From the NCBI RefSeq assembly GCF_030010625.1, contig NZ_JASCXN010000005.1, positions 186,001-250,000 on the forward strand: 64,000 nucleotides of DNA, in the 5' to 3' direction. The notes beneath the pieces are model-generated. The model was not told where the DNA came from. It was given only the letters and a program-made list of their open reading frames with translations, and ran no database searches. The DNA is from Streptomyces sp. CC208A (GTDB taxonomy: Bacteria; Actinomycetota; Actinomycetes; Streptomycetales; Streptomycetaceae). Shown here piece by piece: positions 34,793 to 42,457 of the stretch (position 1 is its first letter; the number at the start of each line of letters is the position of its first letter). The translations under genes and the position numbers were made by a program.

Positions 34793-35326
34793 ATGCCTGC
34801 ACCGTCCATCACCCATGCCCGCGGCACGACCGCGGGCCGCGCGCCCGCGGATCTGCGGGACGTCATGCGCCGCTATCCCACCGGTGTCACCGTCCTCAGC
34901 AGCGGCAGCGAAGAGTCCGCGGTGGCCATGACCGTCAACGCGTTCACCTCGGTCTCGCTCGACCCGCCGCGCGTCCTGGTCTCCGTCATGAAGACCGCCC
35001 GCGCGCACCCCGTCATCACCGCCAGCGGCCGGCTCGGGATCCATCTGCTCGCCGCCCACCAGGGCGACGTGGCGCGCCTGTTCGCCTCCCGCGAGAAACC
35101 GTCCGGGCGCACCCTGGGGGCCTTCCTCGACCGCTCGGCAGAGGGGCACGACGTGCTGCCCGGCGCCCTGGCCTCGCTCGCCTGCGAGGTCGAGGACACC
35201 TACCCCGGCGGGGACCACAGCCTCTTCCTCGCCCGGGTCCTGCACACCACGTGCTCCGAAGAGCCGTACGACGCCCTGGTGTTCCACCAGGGGCGCTTCA
35301 CCCGCGCTGCCGCGGGCCGGAGTTGA
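34793..35326 (+). CDS. Flavin reductase (HpaC/VlmR-like, DIM6/NTAB family)
   Basis: A 177-residue NAD(P)H:flavin oxidoreductase supplying reduced FMN or FAD to a partner monooxygenase. Family features are RDVMRRYPTGVTVLSS near 25, VAMTVNAFTSVSLDPPRVLVSV near 45 (flavin-binding), SGRLGIHLLAAHQGDVARLFAS near 80, and the C-terminal GDHSLFLARVLHTTC...ALVFHQGRF. The ATG at 34793 follows AAGGGGGAA. It is the first gene of an eight-gene plus-strand operon, and its likely partner is the acyl-CoA-dehydrogenase-like oxygenase three genes downstream. Its stop overlaps the next start. Control is probably through the palindrome 9-26 nt upstream. Confidence 0.92.
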   Translation: MPAPSITHARGTTAGRAPADLRDVMRRYPTGVTVLSSGSEESAVAMTVNAFTSVSLDPPRVLVSVMKTARAHPVITASGRLGIHLLAAHQGDVARLFASREKPSGRTLGAFLDRSAEGHDVLPGALASLACEVEDTYPGGDHSLFLARVLHTTCSEEPYDALVFHQGRFTRAAAGRS

Positions 35327-35787
35327 GCCCGGACGCGGGCGCGGGCAGGGGGACCCGTACGGCCGGCGGCACGCCCGCGGAGACCCGTACGCCCGACCAC
35401 ACGCCCACGGCCGCCGGTCCCGTCACCGGTCCCGTCACCGGTCTCGCCGCCGTCCGCGGTGCCGTCGCCGTGGACGCCGACACCGCGCCGGCCATCGCCC
35501 GCGCCACCCACGAACTGCTCGCCGCGCTGCTGGCCGCCAACCGCCTCGAACGCGCCGACCTGGTCAGTCTGGTGTTCACCCAGACGCCGGACCTCACGGC
35601 CACCAACCCCGCGCTCGCCCTGCACGAGGCGGGCTGGGACCTGCCCGCGCTCTGCGCGCAGGACGCCGCCTTCGCCGGGGCGCCCGCCCGCACCCTGCGG
35701 GTGCTCGCCCACCTCCGCTGGGACCGGCCCGGCCGGCCCGTCCCCGCCTACCTCGCGGGCGCGGCACCGACCCGTCCCGGCGCCTGA
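35323..35787 (+). CDS. AroH-type chorismate mutase (possibly repurposed)
   Basis: A frame of about 154 residues whose C-terminal 110 match the AroH trimeric chorismate mutase: AAVRGAVAVDADTAPAI, LVSLVFTQTPDLTATNPALA, LPALCAQDAAFAGAPARTLRVLAHL and PAYLAG. Against Bacillus AroH, the Arg of VRGA, the Arg of LRVL and the Tyr of AYL are kept, but the active-site Glu of the CMQE motif is Asp (CAQD). Residues about 1-45 are low-complexity. The start is TTG 35323, overlapping the preceding stop, with GGAG directly before it; this start is weakly supported. It would convert chorismate to prephenate, or a related rearrangement, feeding the pathway of this operon. Confidence 0.75.
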   Translation: MSPDAGAGRGTRTAGGTPAETRTPDHTPTAAGPVTGPVTGLAAVRGAVAVDADTAPAIARATHELLAALLAANRLERADLVSLVFTQTPDLTATNPALALHEAGWDLPALCAQDAAFAGAPARTLRVLAHLRWDRPGRPVPAYLAGAAPTRPGA

Positions 35788-35870
35788 GCCGAGCCCGAGC
35801 CCGGCGCCTTCTTCCCTCCCCGCACGCCCCGTACGCCGTCGTCCGCGTACGCACCCTCCGAGGATTCGCC

Positions 35871-37355
35871 ATGCCAGAAACCGCCACCCGCCCCGTCCTC
35901 GACGCGGTCCTCGACACCGTCGCGGCCGCCCTCGGCCCCGATCACGTGATCCGCTCCGCCGGCGGTGCCGCCGGGCCGCTGCCCGCCGAGGCCAACGTCT
36001 CCGCCTTCGCCGCCCGCCCGCTGCACGCCGTCCTGCGCCCCGGCAGCACCGAGGACGTACGGCTCGTCGTCCGCGCCTTCGACGCGCACGGCGGCAGCCG
36101 CGCCGGCCTGCCCGGTCTGCACGCCGTCTCCACCGGCCGCAACTGGGGCCTGGGTTCGAAGGAACCGGCCGCGGGGCCCGTGGTCCGCCTCGAACTCGAC
36201 CGGCTCGACGCCGTCCGCGCCCTCGACACCGACGCCGGGTACGCCGTCGTCGAACCCGGCGTCACCCAGGCCGCCCTCGCCGCCCGGCTCGCCGGCACCG
36301 GCCGCATGCTCAACGTCACCGCCTCCTCCGGCCACACCTCCCTCGTCGGCAACCTCGTCGACCGGGGCGTGGGCCTGCGCCGCCAGCGCACCGAGGACCT
36401 GCTCGGCCTGGAGGCCGTGCTCCCCGACGGCCGCCTGGTGCGCACCGGCTGGTGGCCGGGCACCACCGCGGGCGCCGCCGCCAACCCGTACGGCCTGGGC
36501 CCCAGCACCCTGCACCTGTTCACGCAGTCCCCGCTGGCCGTGGTCACCGCCGCCGTGGTCCGGCTGCTGCCGCGCCCCGAGGCGCAGCGCGTGGTCCGGC
36601 TCTCCTTCGGCCGCGAGCGGCTGTCCGAGGCCGTGGACCTGATCCGCCGCTGGCGGGCCGGGAACGTGGTCTCCGGCGTCGTGAAGATCTACGACACCGC
36701 CTCCACCGCCACCTACGGCGGCGAGCGCGGCCACGGCTACCTCGCCCACCTGTGCGTGGACGCCACCGCCGGCACCCTCGACGCCCTGGCCGGCGCCCTC
36801 GTCGAAGAGGCCCGCGCCACCGGCCTGTTCGACCGGATCGCGGCCGGTGAGGAGCCCGCCGCCGACGACACCGTCTCCAAGGTCGTCCAGGCCGCCTACG
36901 CGGGCTCGGTCGAGTTCAACGAATCCATGCTCGCCTCCGCCACCGGCACCTCCGCCGACCTCGTCGACACCGAGGGCAACGGCTGGCTGTTCTTCCTGCC
37001 GCTGATCCCCTTCACCGGCACCGACGTCTCCCGCGCCCTGGCCCTGCTCGACACCGTCCACGCCGAGACCGGCATCCGGCCCGGCGCCACCGTCAACGCC
37101 CTCGACGCCGACGTCATCGACCTGGTCGTCTCCTTCCCCTTCGACCGGGCCACCCGGGCCGAGGCCGCGCACCGCGCGCTCGACCGGGCGTACGCGCTCT
37201 TCGCCGACTCCGGCTGGGCGCCGTACCGGCTGGACTCCGCGCACGGCGGCTGGGGCCGCGCCCACGCCCCGGACGCCGCCGGCGCCGGGCTGGTCCGTGA
37301 CATCGCCGACCTCGTCGACCCCCACCGCACGTTCGCGCCCGGCCGCTACCTCTGA
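35871..37355 (+). CDS. FAD-linked oxidase (VAO/p-cresol methylhydroxylase type)
   Basis: A 494-residue cytoplasmic flavoenzyme. The PP-loop FAD domain spans about 35-240: RPLHAVLRPGSTEDVRLVVRAF, SSGHTSLVGNLVDRGVGLRRQRTEDLLGLEAV near 160-190, and GLGPSTLHLFTQSPLAVVT near 205. A substrate cap of the VAO class follows (WLFFLPLIPFTGTDV near 375), and the C-terminus is RDIADLVDPHRTFAPGRYL. The family oxidises phenolic alcohols, amines and side chains. It is third in the operon, 28 nt before the monooxygenase gene. A phenolic or chorismate-derived substrate would fit the neighbouring AroH gene, but that is inference. Confidence 0.88.
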   Translation: MPETATRPVLDAVLDTVAAALGPDHVIRSAGGAAGPLPAEANVSAFAARPLHAVLRPGSTEDVRLVVRAFDAHGGSRAGLPGLHAVSTGRNWGLGSKEPAAGPVVRLELDRLDAVRALDTDAGYAVVEPGVTQAALAARLAGTGRMLNVTASSGHTSLVGNLVDRGVGLRRQRTEDLLGLEAVLPDGRLVRTGWWPGTTAGAAANPYGLGPSTLHLFTQSPLAVVTAAVVRLLPRPEAQRVVRLSFGRERLSEAVDLIRRWRAGNVVSGVVKIYDTASTATYGGERGHGYLAHLCVDATAGTLDALAGALVEEARATGLFDRIAAGEEPAADDTVSKVVQAAYAGSVEFNESMLASATGTSADLVDTEGNGWLFFLPLIPFTGTDVSRALALLDTVHAETGIRPGATVNALDADVIDLVVSFPFDRATRAEAAHRALDRAYALFADSGWAPYRLDSAHGGWGRAHAPDAAGAGLVRDIADLVDPHRTFAPGRYL

Positions 37356-37382
37356 CCACCCCCCTCACCGAAGGACCCAGCC

Positions 37383-38576
37383 ATGACCACGACCACCGAA
37401 GCCACCCCCGCGCACGTCCCCGACACCGCGGAGGCGATCCTCGCGCACGCCCGCACCCTGGTCCCGCTGCTGCGCGAGGCCGGCCCCCGCATCGAGGCCA
37501 ACCGCACCCTGCCCGAGGACATCGTCGCCCTGCTGCGCGGGGGCGGTGTCTTCCGCGCCGCCATGCCCAAGACGTGGGGCGGCCCGGAGCTCACCTCCAT
37601 GCAGCAGTGCGAGCTGATCGAGACCCTCGCCACCGGCGACGCCTCCACCGCCTGGTGCGCGATGATCGGCATGGACTCCGGCATCTACTCCGGCTACCTC
37701 GACGACGAGGTCGCCCGCCGGATGTACCCCTCGCTCGACCTGGCCAACTCCGGCTGGATCTACCCGCAGGGCCGCGCCGTGCGCACCGAGGGCGGCTACC
37801 GGCTCACCGGCCGCTGGAAGTTCGGCTCCGGCTCCGCCCACTGCGACTGGCTCGGCGCCGGCTGCCTGATCGTGGACGAGGACGGCAACCCCGAGCCCGA
37901 CCCGGTCTCCGGCGAGCCCACCCACTGGCGGGTGCTGATCTCGCGGCCCGACGCCTACACCTTCCACGACACCTGGCACACCACGGGCCTGGCCGGCTCC
38001 GGCAGCCAGGACTACTCCTGCGAGGACCTGTTCGTCCCCGAGGAGCGCTCCTTCAGCTTCTCGGACCCGCGCCGCACCGGCCCCCTGCACAGCAGCCCCG
38101 ACGCGATCCTGCGCAAGATGCCCGGCATCCCGCTCGGCGTGGCCCGCGCCGCCCTCGACCACGTACGCGAGCTGGCCGCGCACCGCACCGACCGCGAGAC
38201 CGGCACCCCCTGGGCGCGGGACCACCGCGTGCAGAGCACCATCGCCCGGCTGGAGGGCGAGCTGCTCGCCGCCCGCTCCGGGGTGTACGCCAGCCTGACC
38301 CGCCAGTGGGACGCGCTGGCCGGCGGCACCGAGCTGACCGACGACGCCCGGGTGGCCACCGCCATCGCCCGCCGGCACGCCTTCCGCACCGCCCGCGACA
38401 TCGTCCAGACCCTCTTCGACCTGGTCGGCGGCGCCTCCGTCTACAAGCCCTCGCCGCTGGACCGCTGGCTGCGCGACGCCTGGACCATGAACCAGCACGC
38501 GGTCGCCCAGGACTCGATCCTCCAGCTCACCGGCAACGTGCTGCTCGGCGGGAAGTCGACCAGCCCCTTCTTCTAG
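37383..38576 (+). CDS. Acyl-CoA-dehydrogenase-like flavin monooxygenase
   Basis: A 397-residue protein of the acyl-CoA dehydrogenase fold in its oxygenase branch (DszC, HsaA and isobutylamine N-hydroxylase VlmH relatives). N-terminal helices include LPEDIVALLRGGGVFRAAMPKTWGG near 45. The middle flavin and substrate beta domain has GYRLTGRWKFGSGSAHCDWLGAG near 145 and TGLAGSGSQDYSCEDLFVP near 205. The C-terminal helices end in DLVGGASVYKPSPLDRWLRDAWTMNQHAVAQ. There is no acyl-CoA dehydrogenase catalytic Glu context. It should use reduced flavin from the reductase at the operon head to hydroxylate carbon or nitrogen. 107 nt of repeats follow. Confidence 0.88.
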   Translation: MTTTTEATPAHVPDTAEAILAHARTLVPLLREAGPRIEANRTLPEDIVALLRGGGVFRAAMPKTWGGPELTSMQQCELIETLATGDASTAWCAMIGMDSGIYSGYLDDEVARRMYPSLDLANSGWIYPQGRAVRTEGGYRLTGRWKFGSGSAHCDWLGAGCLIVDEDGNPEPDPVSGEPTHWRVLISRPDAYTFHDTWHTTGLAGSGSQDYSCEDLFVPEERSFSFSDPRRTGPLHSSPDAILRKMPGIPLGVARAALDHVRELAAHRTDRETGTPWARDHRVQSTIARLEGELLAARSGVYASLTRQWDALAGGTELTDDARVATAIARRHAFRTARDIVQTLFDLVGGASVYKPSPLDRWLRDAWTMNQHAVAQDSILQLTGNVLLGGKSTSPFF

Positions 38577-38578
38577 GC

Positions 38579-38660
38579 CGGCCCGTCCTTCCCGACCGGC
38601 CCGTCCTTCCCGACCGGCCCGTCCTTCCCGACCGGCCCGTGCTTCCCGACCGGCCCGTTC
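38579..38660. repeat. 18-nt tandem repeat between the monooxygenase and formyltransferase genes
   Basis: The unit GGCCCGTCCTTCCCGACC repeats about four and a half times with a period of 18 (copies near 38580, 38598, 38616 and 38634, the last with a T-to-G change), ending just before the ribosome site GAGAAAGG of the formyltransferase. The copies are nearly identical, so the array may vary between strains. Confidence 0.85.
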
Positions 38661-38691
38661 CCGTCCGTTCCAGAGAAAGGTTTCCCGACCC

Positions 38692-39744
38692 ATGGCTCCC
38701 ACGGCTCCCACGGATCCCGCGGGCCGCATACGCGTCGTGCTGTTCTCGGAGGTCAACTCCAAGCTCGGCTCGCCGTTCCTGAGCATGCTCCACGGCCACC
38801 CGCAGGTCGACCTGGCCGCGGTGGTCACCTCCCCGCAGGGCAAGCGCTGCTCGTACTTCACCGACGACCCCGAGCAGGTCGACCTGGTCACCCAGGGCGC
38901 CGCGCTCGGCGTGCCGGTGCTGCGGCCCGCCTCGGTCAACCGGCCCGCCTTCGTCGATGAGTTGGAGGGCTACGGCGCGGACTACTTCCTCGTCGCCAAC
39001 TTCCAGCAGATCCTGCGCGAGCGGCTCCTCTCGGTCCCCCGGGTCACGGCGGTCAACTTCCACCCCTCCCCGCTGCCCGCCTTCGCCGGCCTCTCGCCCT
39101 TCTACTGGATGATCCGCGAGGGCGCGACCGAGTCCGCGGTCTCCGCCATCGAGATGGCGCCCGTCCTCGACAGCGGCGACCTGATCATGCAGCACCAGGT
39201 GCCGCTGACCGGCCGAGAGACCGCGATCGAGCTGCGCACCGCCCAGGAGCGGGCCAACGTCCTGATGCTCCTTGAGCTCATCCCGCGGCTCGTCGACCGC
39301 GATTACCGGCCGATCCCCCAGGACCCGTCGCTGCGCTCGTACTTCGGCCGCCCCACGGACTCCGACCTGCGCCTGGACTTCCGTCTGCCGGCCGCCGTCG
39401 TGGCGCGGCACGTCCGGGCCGGCTACCGCTCGCCCGGCGCCTGGACCGCCGACGAGGCCGGGCGCCGGGTGCGGATCCTGTCCGCCGAGCCGGCGCCCGC
39501 CGACGCGCCCGGCCGGCCGCCGGTGCCTGGCCTCGTCGTGCACGGCGCGGAAGGCCGGGTCTTCGCCGGCTGCGCCGACGGCTGGCTGGAGGTGCTCACC
39601 ACCGAGTGCGACGGCCGTGAGGCCGCGGCCGGCGGCACCGGCCAGCTGCCCGACGGCACCCGTCTGCTCCCGCCGCACACCCCCGCCCCGGCCGGCCGGG
39701 TCCCCGTGCCCGCCCCGGCTCCCGTACCCGTCCCCGCTCCCTGA
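38692..39744 (+). CDS. 10-formyl-THF-dependent formyltransferase (Fmt-like)
   Basis: A 350-residue enzyme whose first 200 residues have the formyl-transferase fold: RIRVVLFSEVNSKLGSPFL, and the catalytic AVNFHPSPLPAFAGLSPFYW near 120, which gives the Asn and His, with the Asp in APVLDSGDLI near 165. The C-terminal about 220-320 part resembles an Fmt-C or sugar-formyltransferase tail (RLDFRLPAAVVARHVRAGYRSPGAW). It ends in a Pro/Ala/Val tail. It is not the housekeeping Fmt, which normally neighbours def or priA. It should formylate an amine made in this pathway. It starts at ATG 38692 and is followed 12 nt later by the cupin gene. Confidence 0.87.
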   Translation: MAPTAPTDPAGRIRVVLFSEVNSKLGSPFLSMLHGHPQVDLAAVVTSPQGKRCSYFTDDPEQVDLVTQGAALGVPVLRPASVNRPAFVDELEGYGADYFLVANFQQILRERLLSVPRVTAVNFHPSPLPAFAGLSPFYWMIREGATESAVSAIEMAPVLDSGDLIMQHQVPLTGRETAIELRTAQERANVLMLLELIPRLVDRDYRPIPQDPSLRSYFGRPTDSDLRLDFRLPAAVVARHVRAGYRSPGAWTADEAGRRVRILSAEPAPADAPGRPPVPGLVVHGAEGRVFAGCADGWLEVLTTECDGREAAAGGTGQLPDGTRLLPPHTPAPAGRVPVPAPAPVPVPAP

Positions 39745-39756
39745 GGTCCGTACCCC

Positions 39757-40347
39757 ATGTCGCTGAACGAACAGCTCCACGGCGAGCACCCGCCGACGCT
39801 CGGCAAGGTGCTGCACATCCCCGCCGGCCAGGGCCCCTCGGTCTGGCTCAACGGCGACGTCTACACCGTCAAGGTCGACACCGCGCAGTCCGGCGGGACC
39901 ATCACGCTCCTGGAGGCATCCGTCCCGCCCGGCGGCGGCCCGCCCGCCCACGACCACCGCAACGAGGACGAGGCCTTCTACCTCCTCGAAGGCGAGCTGG
40001 AGTTCTACGCCGACGGGCGGACCTACGACGTCCGGGCCGGCGACTTCGTCTTCGTTCCCAAGGGCACCGTGCACCGCTTCCGCAACAAGGGCCTGCACGC
40101 CGCCAAGCAGTTGCTGATCTTCACCCCGAGCGGCTTCGAGGAGTTCTTCCTCCAAGCCGGCACCGAGGCCCGCCCCGGCGAGCCCATCCCGGTCTTCGAC
40201 CCGGCCGACAACCCCCGGGCCAAGGAGATCGCCGAGGCGCTCGGCTCGTACCAGATCGCCGAGTCGCCCCGGCCGCCGGTGTCCGGTCCGGCCCTCACGG
40301 ATCTCACGGATCTCACGGATCTCACGGATCTCACGGACGGGGTCTGA
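39757..40347 (+). CDS. Cupin-domain protein (quercetinase/dioxygenase-like)
   Basis: A 196-residue single-domain cupin. Motif 1 is PPAHDHRNEDEAFYLLEGELEFY near 65-87, giving the His, His and Glu metal ligands, and motif 2 is GDFVFVPKGTVHRFRN near 98, giving the fourth His. All ligands for a metal centre are present, so it could be a dioxygenase or isomerase on a pathway intermediate. The last 20 residues are a repeat of Asp-Leu-Thr produced by a 9-nt DNA repeat. It sits between the formyltransferase and the exporter; the exporter GTG starts 4 nt after its stop. Confidence 0.88.
   Translation: MSLNEQLHGEHPPTLGKVLHIPAGQGPSVWLNGDVYTVKVDTAQSGGTITLLEASVPPGGGPPAHDHRNEDEAFYLLEGELEFYADGRTYDVRAGDFVFVPKGTVHRFRNKGLHAAKQLLIFTPSGFEEFFLQAGTEARPGEPIPVFDPADNPRAKEIAEALGSYQIAESPRPPVSGPALTDLTDLTDLTDLTDGV
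40294..40338 (+). repeat. 9-nt tandem repeat encoding (Leu-Thr-Asp)n in the cupin tail
   Basis: Five copies of CTCACGGAT (the last CTCACGGAC) lie at the 3' end of the cupin gene. The period is a multiple of three, so copy-number change by slippage would keep the frame and only lengthen the acidic tail. Confidence 0.9.
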
Positions 40348-40350
40348 GCC

Positions 40351-41556
40351 GTGCCCTTCGCGATCTACGTCCTGGGCCTGGGCATCTTCACCATGGTCAC
40401 CAGCGAGTTCCTGGTGGCCGGGCTCATGCCCCAGCTCTCCGAGGACCTGGGCGCCGGCATCCCGCAGATCGGCTACCTGGTCTCCGTCTACGCCGCCGCC
40501 ATGGCCGTGGGCGGGCCCCTGCTGACCGCGCTCCTGCTGAAGCTGCGCCAGAAGACCGCCCTGCTCTTCCTGTACGTCGTCTTCCTCGCCGGCCAGGCGC
40601 TCGGCGCCCTCGCCACCGACTACGCCCTCATGGTCGCCGCCCGTCTGGTCACCGGAGCCGCCTCCGGCGCGTTCTTCGGCGTCGCGCTCGCCGTCTGCGT
40701 ACGCGTCACGGGGCCCGAGGTGCGCGGCCGGGCCACCTCCATCGTGCTCGGCGGCCTGATGGTCGGCACCGTGCTCGGCCTGCCGCTCTCGCAGCTGGCC
40801 GGGGAGCGGTACGGCTGGCGGTTCGCCTTCTGGGCGGTGGCCGCCCTGGCCGCGCTGGCCCTCGCCGTCACCTGCGGCGCGGTGCCGGCCCTGGCCAAGG
40901 AGGAGACCGGCGGCGCCGGCGGCTCCGTCCGGGCCGAACTGGGCGCGTTCCGCAACGCCCGGCTGTGGGCCGCCTTCGCCACCAGCATGCTGATCATCGG
41001 CGCCACCTTCGCCGCCTTCTCCTACTTCGTGCCGATCCTCACCGACGTCACCGGCTTCGCCGCGGGCACCGTCCCGCTGCTGCTTGTGCTCTACGGCGCC
41101 GCCACCGTCGTCGGCAACGCCGTCGTGGGCCGGCTCGCCGACCGCCACACCCTGGCGGTGCTCGGCACCGGCCTGGCGCTGAACACCGTGTTCCTGACGG
41201 TGTTCGCGCTCGGAGCGGGCAGCGCGGCGACGGCGCTCCTCGCGATGACGGGCATCGGGCTCGTCGGCGTGACCATGAACCCGGCGATGGTGACCCGGGT
41301 GATGCGCACCGCCAACGACCGCCCGCTCGTCAACACCGTCCACACCTCCTTCATCACCCTCGGCGTGGTCGTCGGGTCCTGGGTGGGTGGCATCGGCGTC
41401 GCGCACTGGGGCCTGCGCGCCCCGCTGTGGACGGGCGCGGCCATGGCCGTGCTCGGGCTGCTGACGCTGCTGCCCGAGGCCCTGCGCCGGACCGCCCCTT
41501 CCGCGCCCGCCGCGGACTCCCCGCTCCCGACCACCGAAAGGCCGAGCCGTGTCTGA
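40351..41556 (+). CDS. MFS drug/metabolite exporter (DHA1 type)
   Basis: A 401-residue inner-membrane protein with 12 predicted helices. The antiporter-type pattern FTMVTSEFLVAGLMPQLSEDLG is at residue 12, and GRATSIVLGGLMVGTVLGLPLSQLAGERYGWR near 125 carries the drug-antiporter motif C region (GxxxGxPL). It resembles chloramphenicol- and arabinose-efflux type transporters (CmlR/AraJ group). It starts at GTG 40351, 4 nt after the cupin stop, and overlaps the SDR start by 8 nt. Within this operon it probably exports the product or protects the host from it. Confidence 0.9.
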   Translation: MPFAIYVLGLGIFTMVTSEFLVAGLMPQLSEDLGAGIPQIGYLVSVYAAAMAVGGPLLTALLLKLRQKTALLFLYVVFLAGQALGALATDYALMVAARLVTGAASGAFFGVALAVCVRVTGPEVRGRATSIVLGGLMVGTVLGLPLSQLAGERYGWRFAFWAVAALAALALAVTCGAVPALAKEETGGAGGSVRAELGAFRNARLWAAFATSMLIIGATFAAFSYFVPILTDVTGFAAGTVPLLLVLYGAATVVGNAVVGRLADRHTLAVLGTGLALNTVFLTVFALGAGSAATALLAMTGIGLVGVTMNPAMVTRVMRTANDRPLVNTVHTSFITLGVVVGSWVGGIGVAHWGLRAPLWTGAAMAVLGLLTLLPEALRRTAPSAPAADSPLPTTERPSRV

Positions 41557-42313
41557 CCCCACCACGCCGTCCCCCGCGCAGGACCGGGTCGCCCTGGTGA
41601 CCGGCGCCAGCCGTGGCATCGGCGCCGGAATCGCCCGCCGGCTGGCCGCCGACGGGATCCGGGTGGCCCTCACCTACACCCGGGGCGCCGCGGCCGCCGA
41701 CGAGGTGGTCGCCGCGATCGGGCGGGCGGGCGGCGAGGCCCTCGCGATCCGGGCCGACGCCGCAGGACACGAGGGCCCGGCCGCCGCCGTGGAGGCCGCC
41801 GTCGCGCACTTCGGCCGCCTCGACATCCTGGTCAACAACGCCGGGTACATGGACCTCAGCGGGGCCGAACTGACCGACGTGGCCCCCGAGGTGGTCGACC
41901 GCACCCTGCACGTCAACGTGCGCGGCGCGCTGCTCACCGCGCAGGCCGCGGCCCGGCACCTGCCCGAGGGCGGCCGGATCGTGAACATCGGCTCCTGCGT
42001 CGGCGAGCGGGTGCCGGGCGGCGGGATGACCCCGTACGCGGTCAGCAAGGCCGCGATCCTGGGCCTGACCCGGGGTCTCGCACGGGACCTGGGGCCGCGC
42101 GGGATCACCGTCAACCAGGTCAGCCCCGGTCCCGTCGACACCGACATGAACCCGGCCGACGGCCCCTCGGCCGACTTCCAGCGGGCCGGCACCGCGCTCG
42201 GCCGCTACGGCGCCCCGGCCGACATCGCCGAGGCGGTCGCCTATCTCGTCTCGCCCGGCGCCGCGTTCGTCACCGGCGCCACCCTCGCGGTGGACGGCGG
42301 GGCCACCGCCTGA
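41549..42313 (+). CDS. Short-chain dehydrogenase/reductase
   Basis: A 254-residue classical SDR. The NAD(P) motif is ALVTGASRGIGAGIARRLA at residue 15, the structural motif is DILVNNAGYMD near 92, the catalytic Ser is in VNIGSC near 142, the Tyr and Lys are in PYAVSKAAILG near 160, and the C-terminus is ATLAVDGGATA. An RxxTR-like basic stretch after strand 2 (LTYTRG) suggests NADPH. It is the last gene of the operon, starting at GTG 41549 inside the end of the MFS gene. A perfect hairpin terminator follows 16 nt later. It would reduce or oxidise a carbonyl or alcohol in the pathway. Confidence 0.93.
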   Translation: MSDPTTPSPAQDRVALVTGASRGIGAGIARRLAADGIRVALTYTRGAAAADEVVAAIGRAGGEALAIRADAAGHEGPAAAVEAAVAHFGRLDILVNNAGYMDLSGAELTDVAPEVVDRTLHVNVRGALLTAQAAARHLPEGGRIVNIGSCVGERVPGGGMTPYAVSKAAILGLTRGLARDLGPRGITVNQVSPGPVDTDMNPADGPSADFQRAGTALGRYGAPADIAEAVAYLVSPGAAFVTGATLAVDGGATA

Positions 42314-42329
42314 CGTACGCGCTCCCGCG

Positions 42330-42365
42330 AAGGGGCCGGGCCGTCGCGGGACGGCCCGGCCCCTT
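42330..42365. terminator. Perfect 16-bp hairpin terminator between SDR and TetR genes
   Basis: AAGGGGCCGGGCCGTC (42330-42345), loop GCGG, then GACGGCCCGGCCCCTT (42350-42365). It starts 16 nt past the SDR stop, is followed by CCCC, and can end both the operon and the convergent regulator gene. Confidence 0.85.
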
Positions 42366-42457
42366 CCCCGTGCGGAGGTCGGGTAGCGGGGTGCACGGCG
42401 TAAACCGTCAACGAATTACCGCCCATCACGGAATGTCTGGCAGTAATTCGCAGGGAA

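Noticed and set aside
37383..38576. Fatty-acid beta-oxidation acyl-CoA dehydrogenase
   Set aside because: The sequence resembles the DszC/HsaA/VlmH oxygenase branch and has a flavin reductase in the same operon.
38579..38660. Short tandem repeats that could be mistaken for a CRISPR array
   Set aside because: The 18-nt units are directly adjacent with no spacers, there are no cas genes, and the array lies within an operon.
38692..39744. Housekeeping methionyl-tRNA formyltransferase
   Set aside because: The N-terminus and context (flavin operon, no def or priA neighbour) do not fit; it is more likely a pathway-specific formyltransferase.
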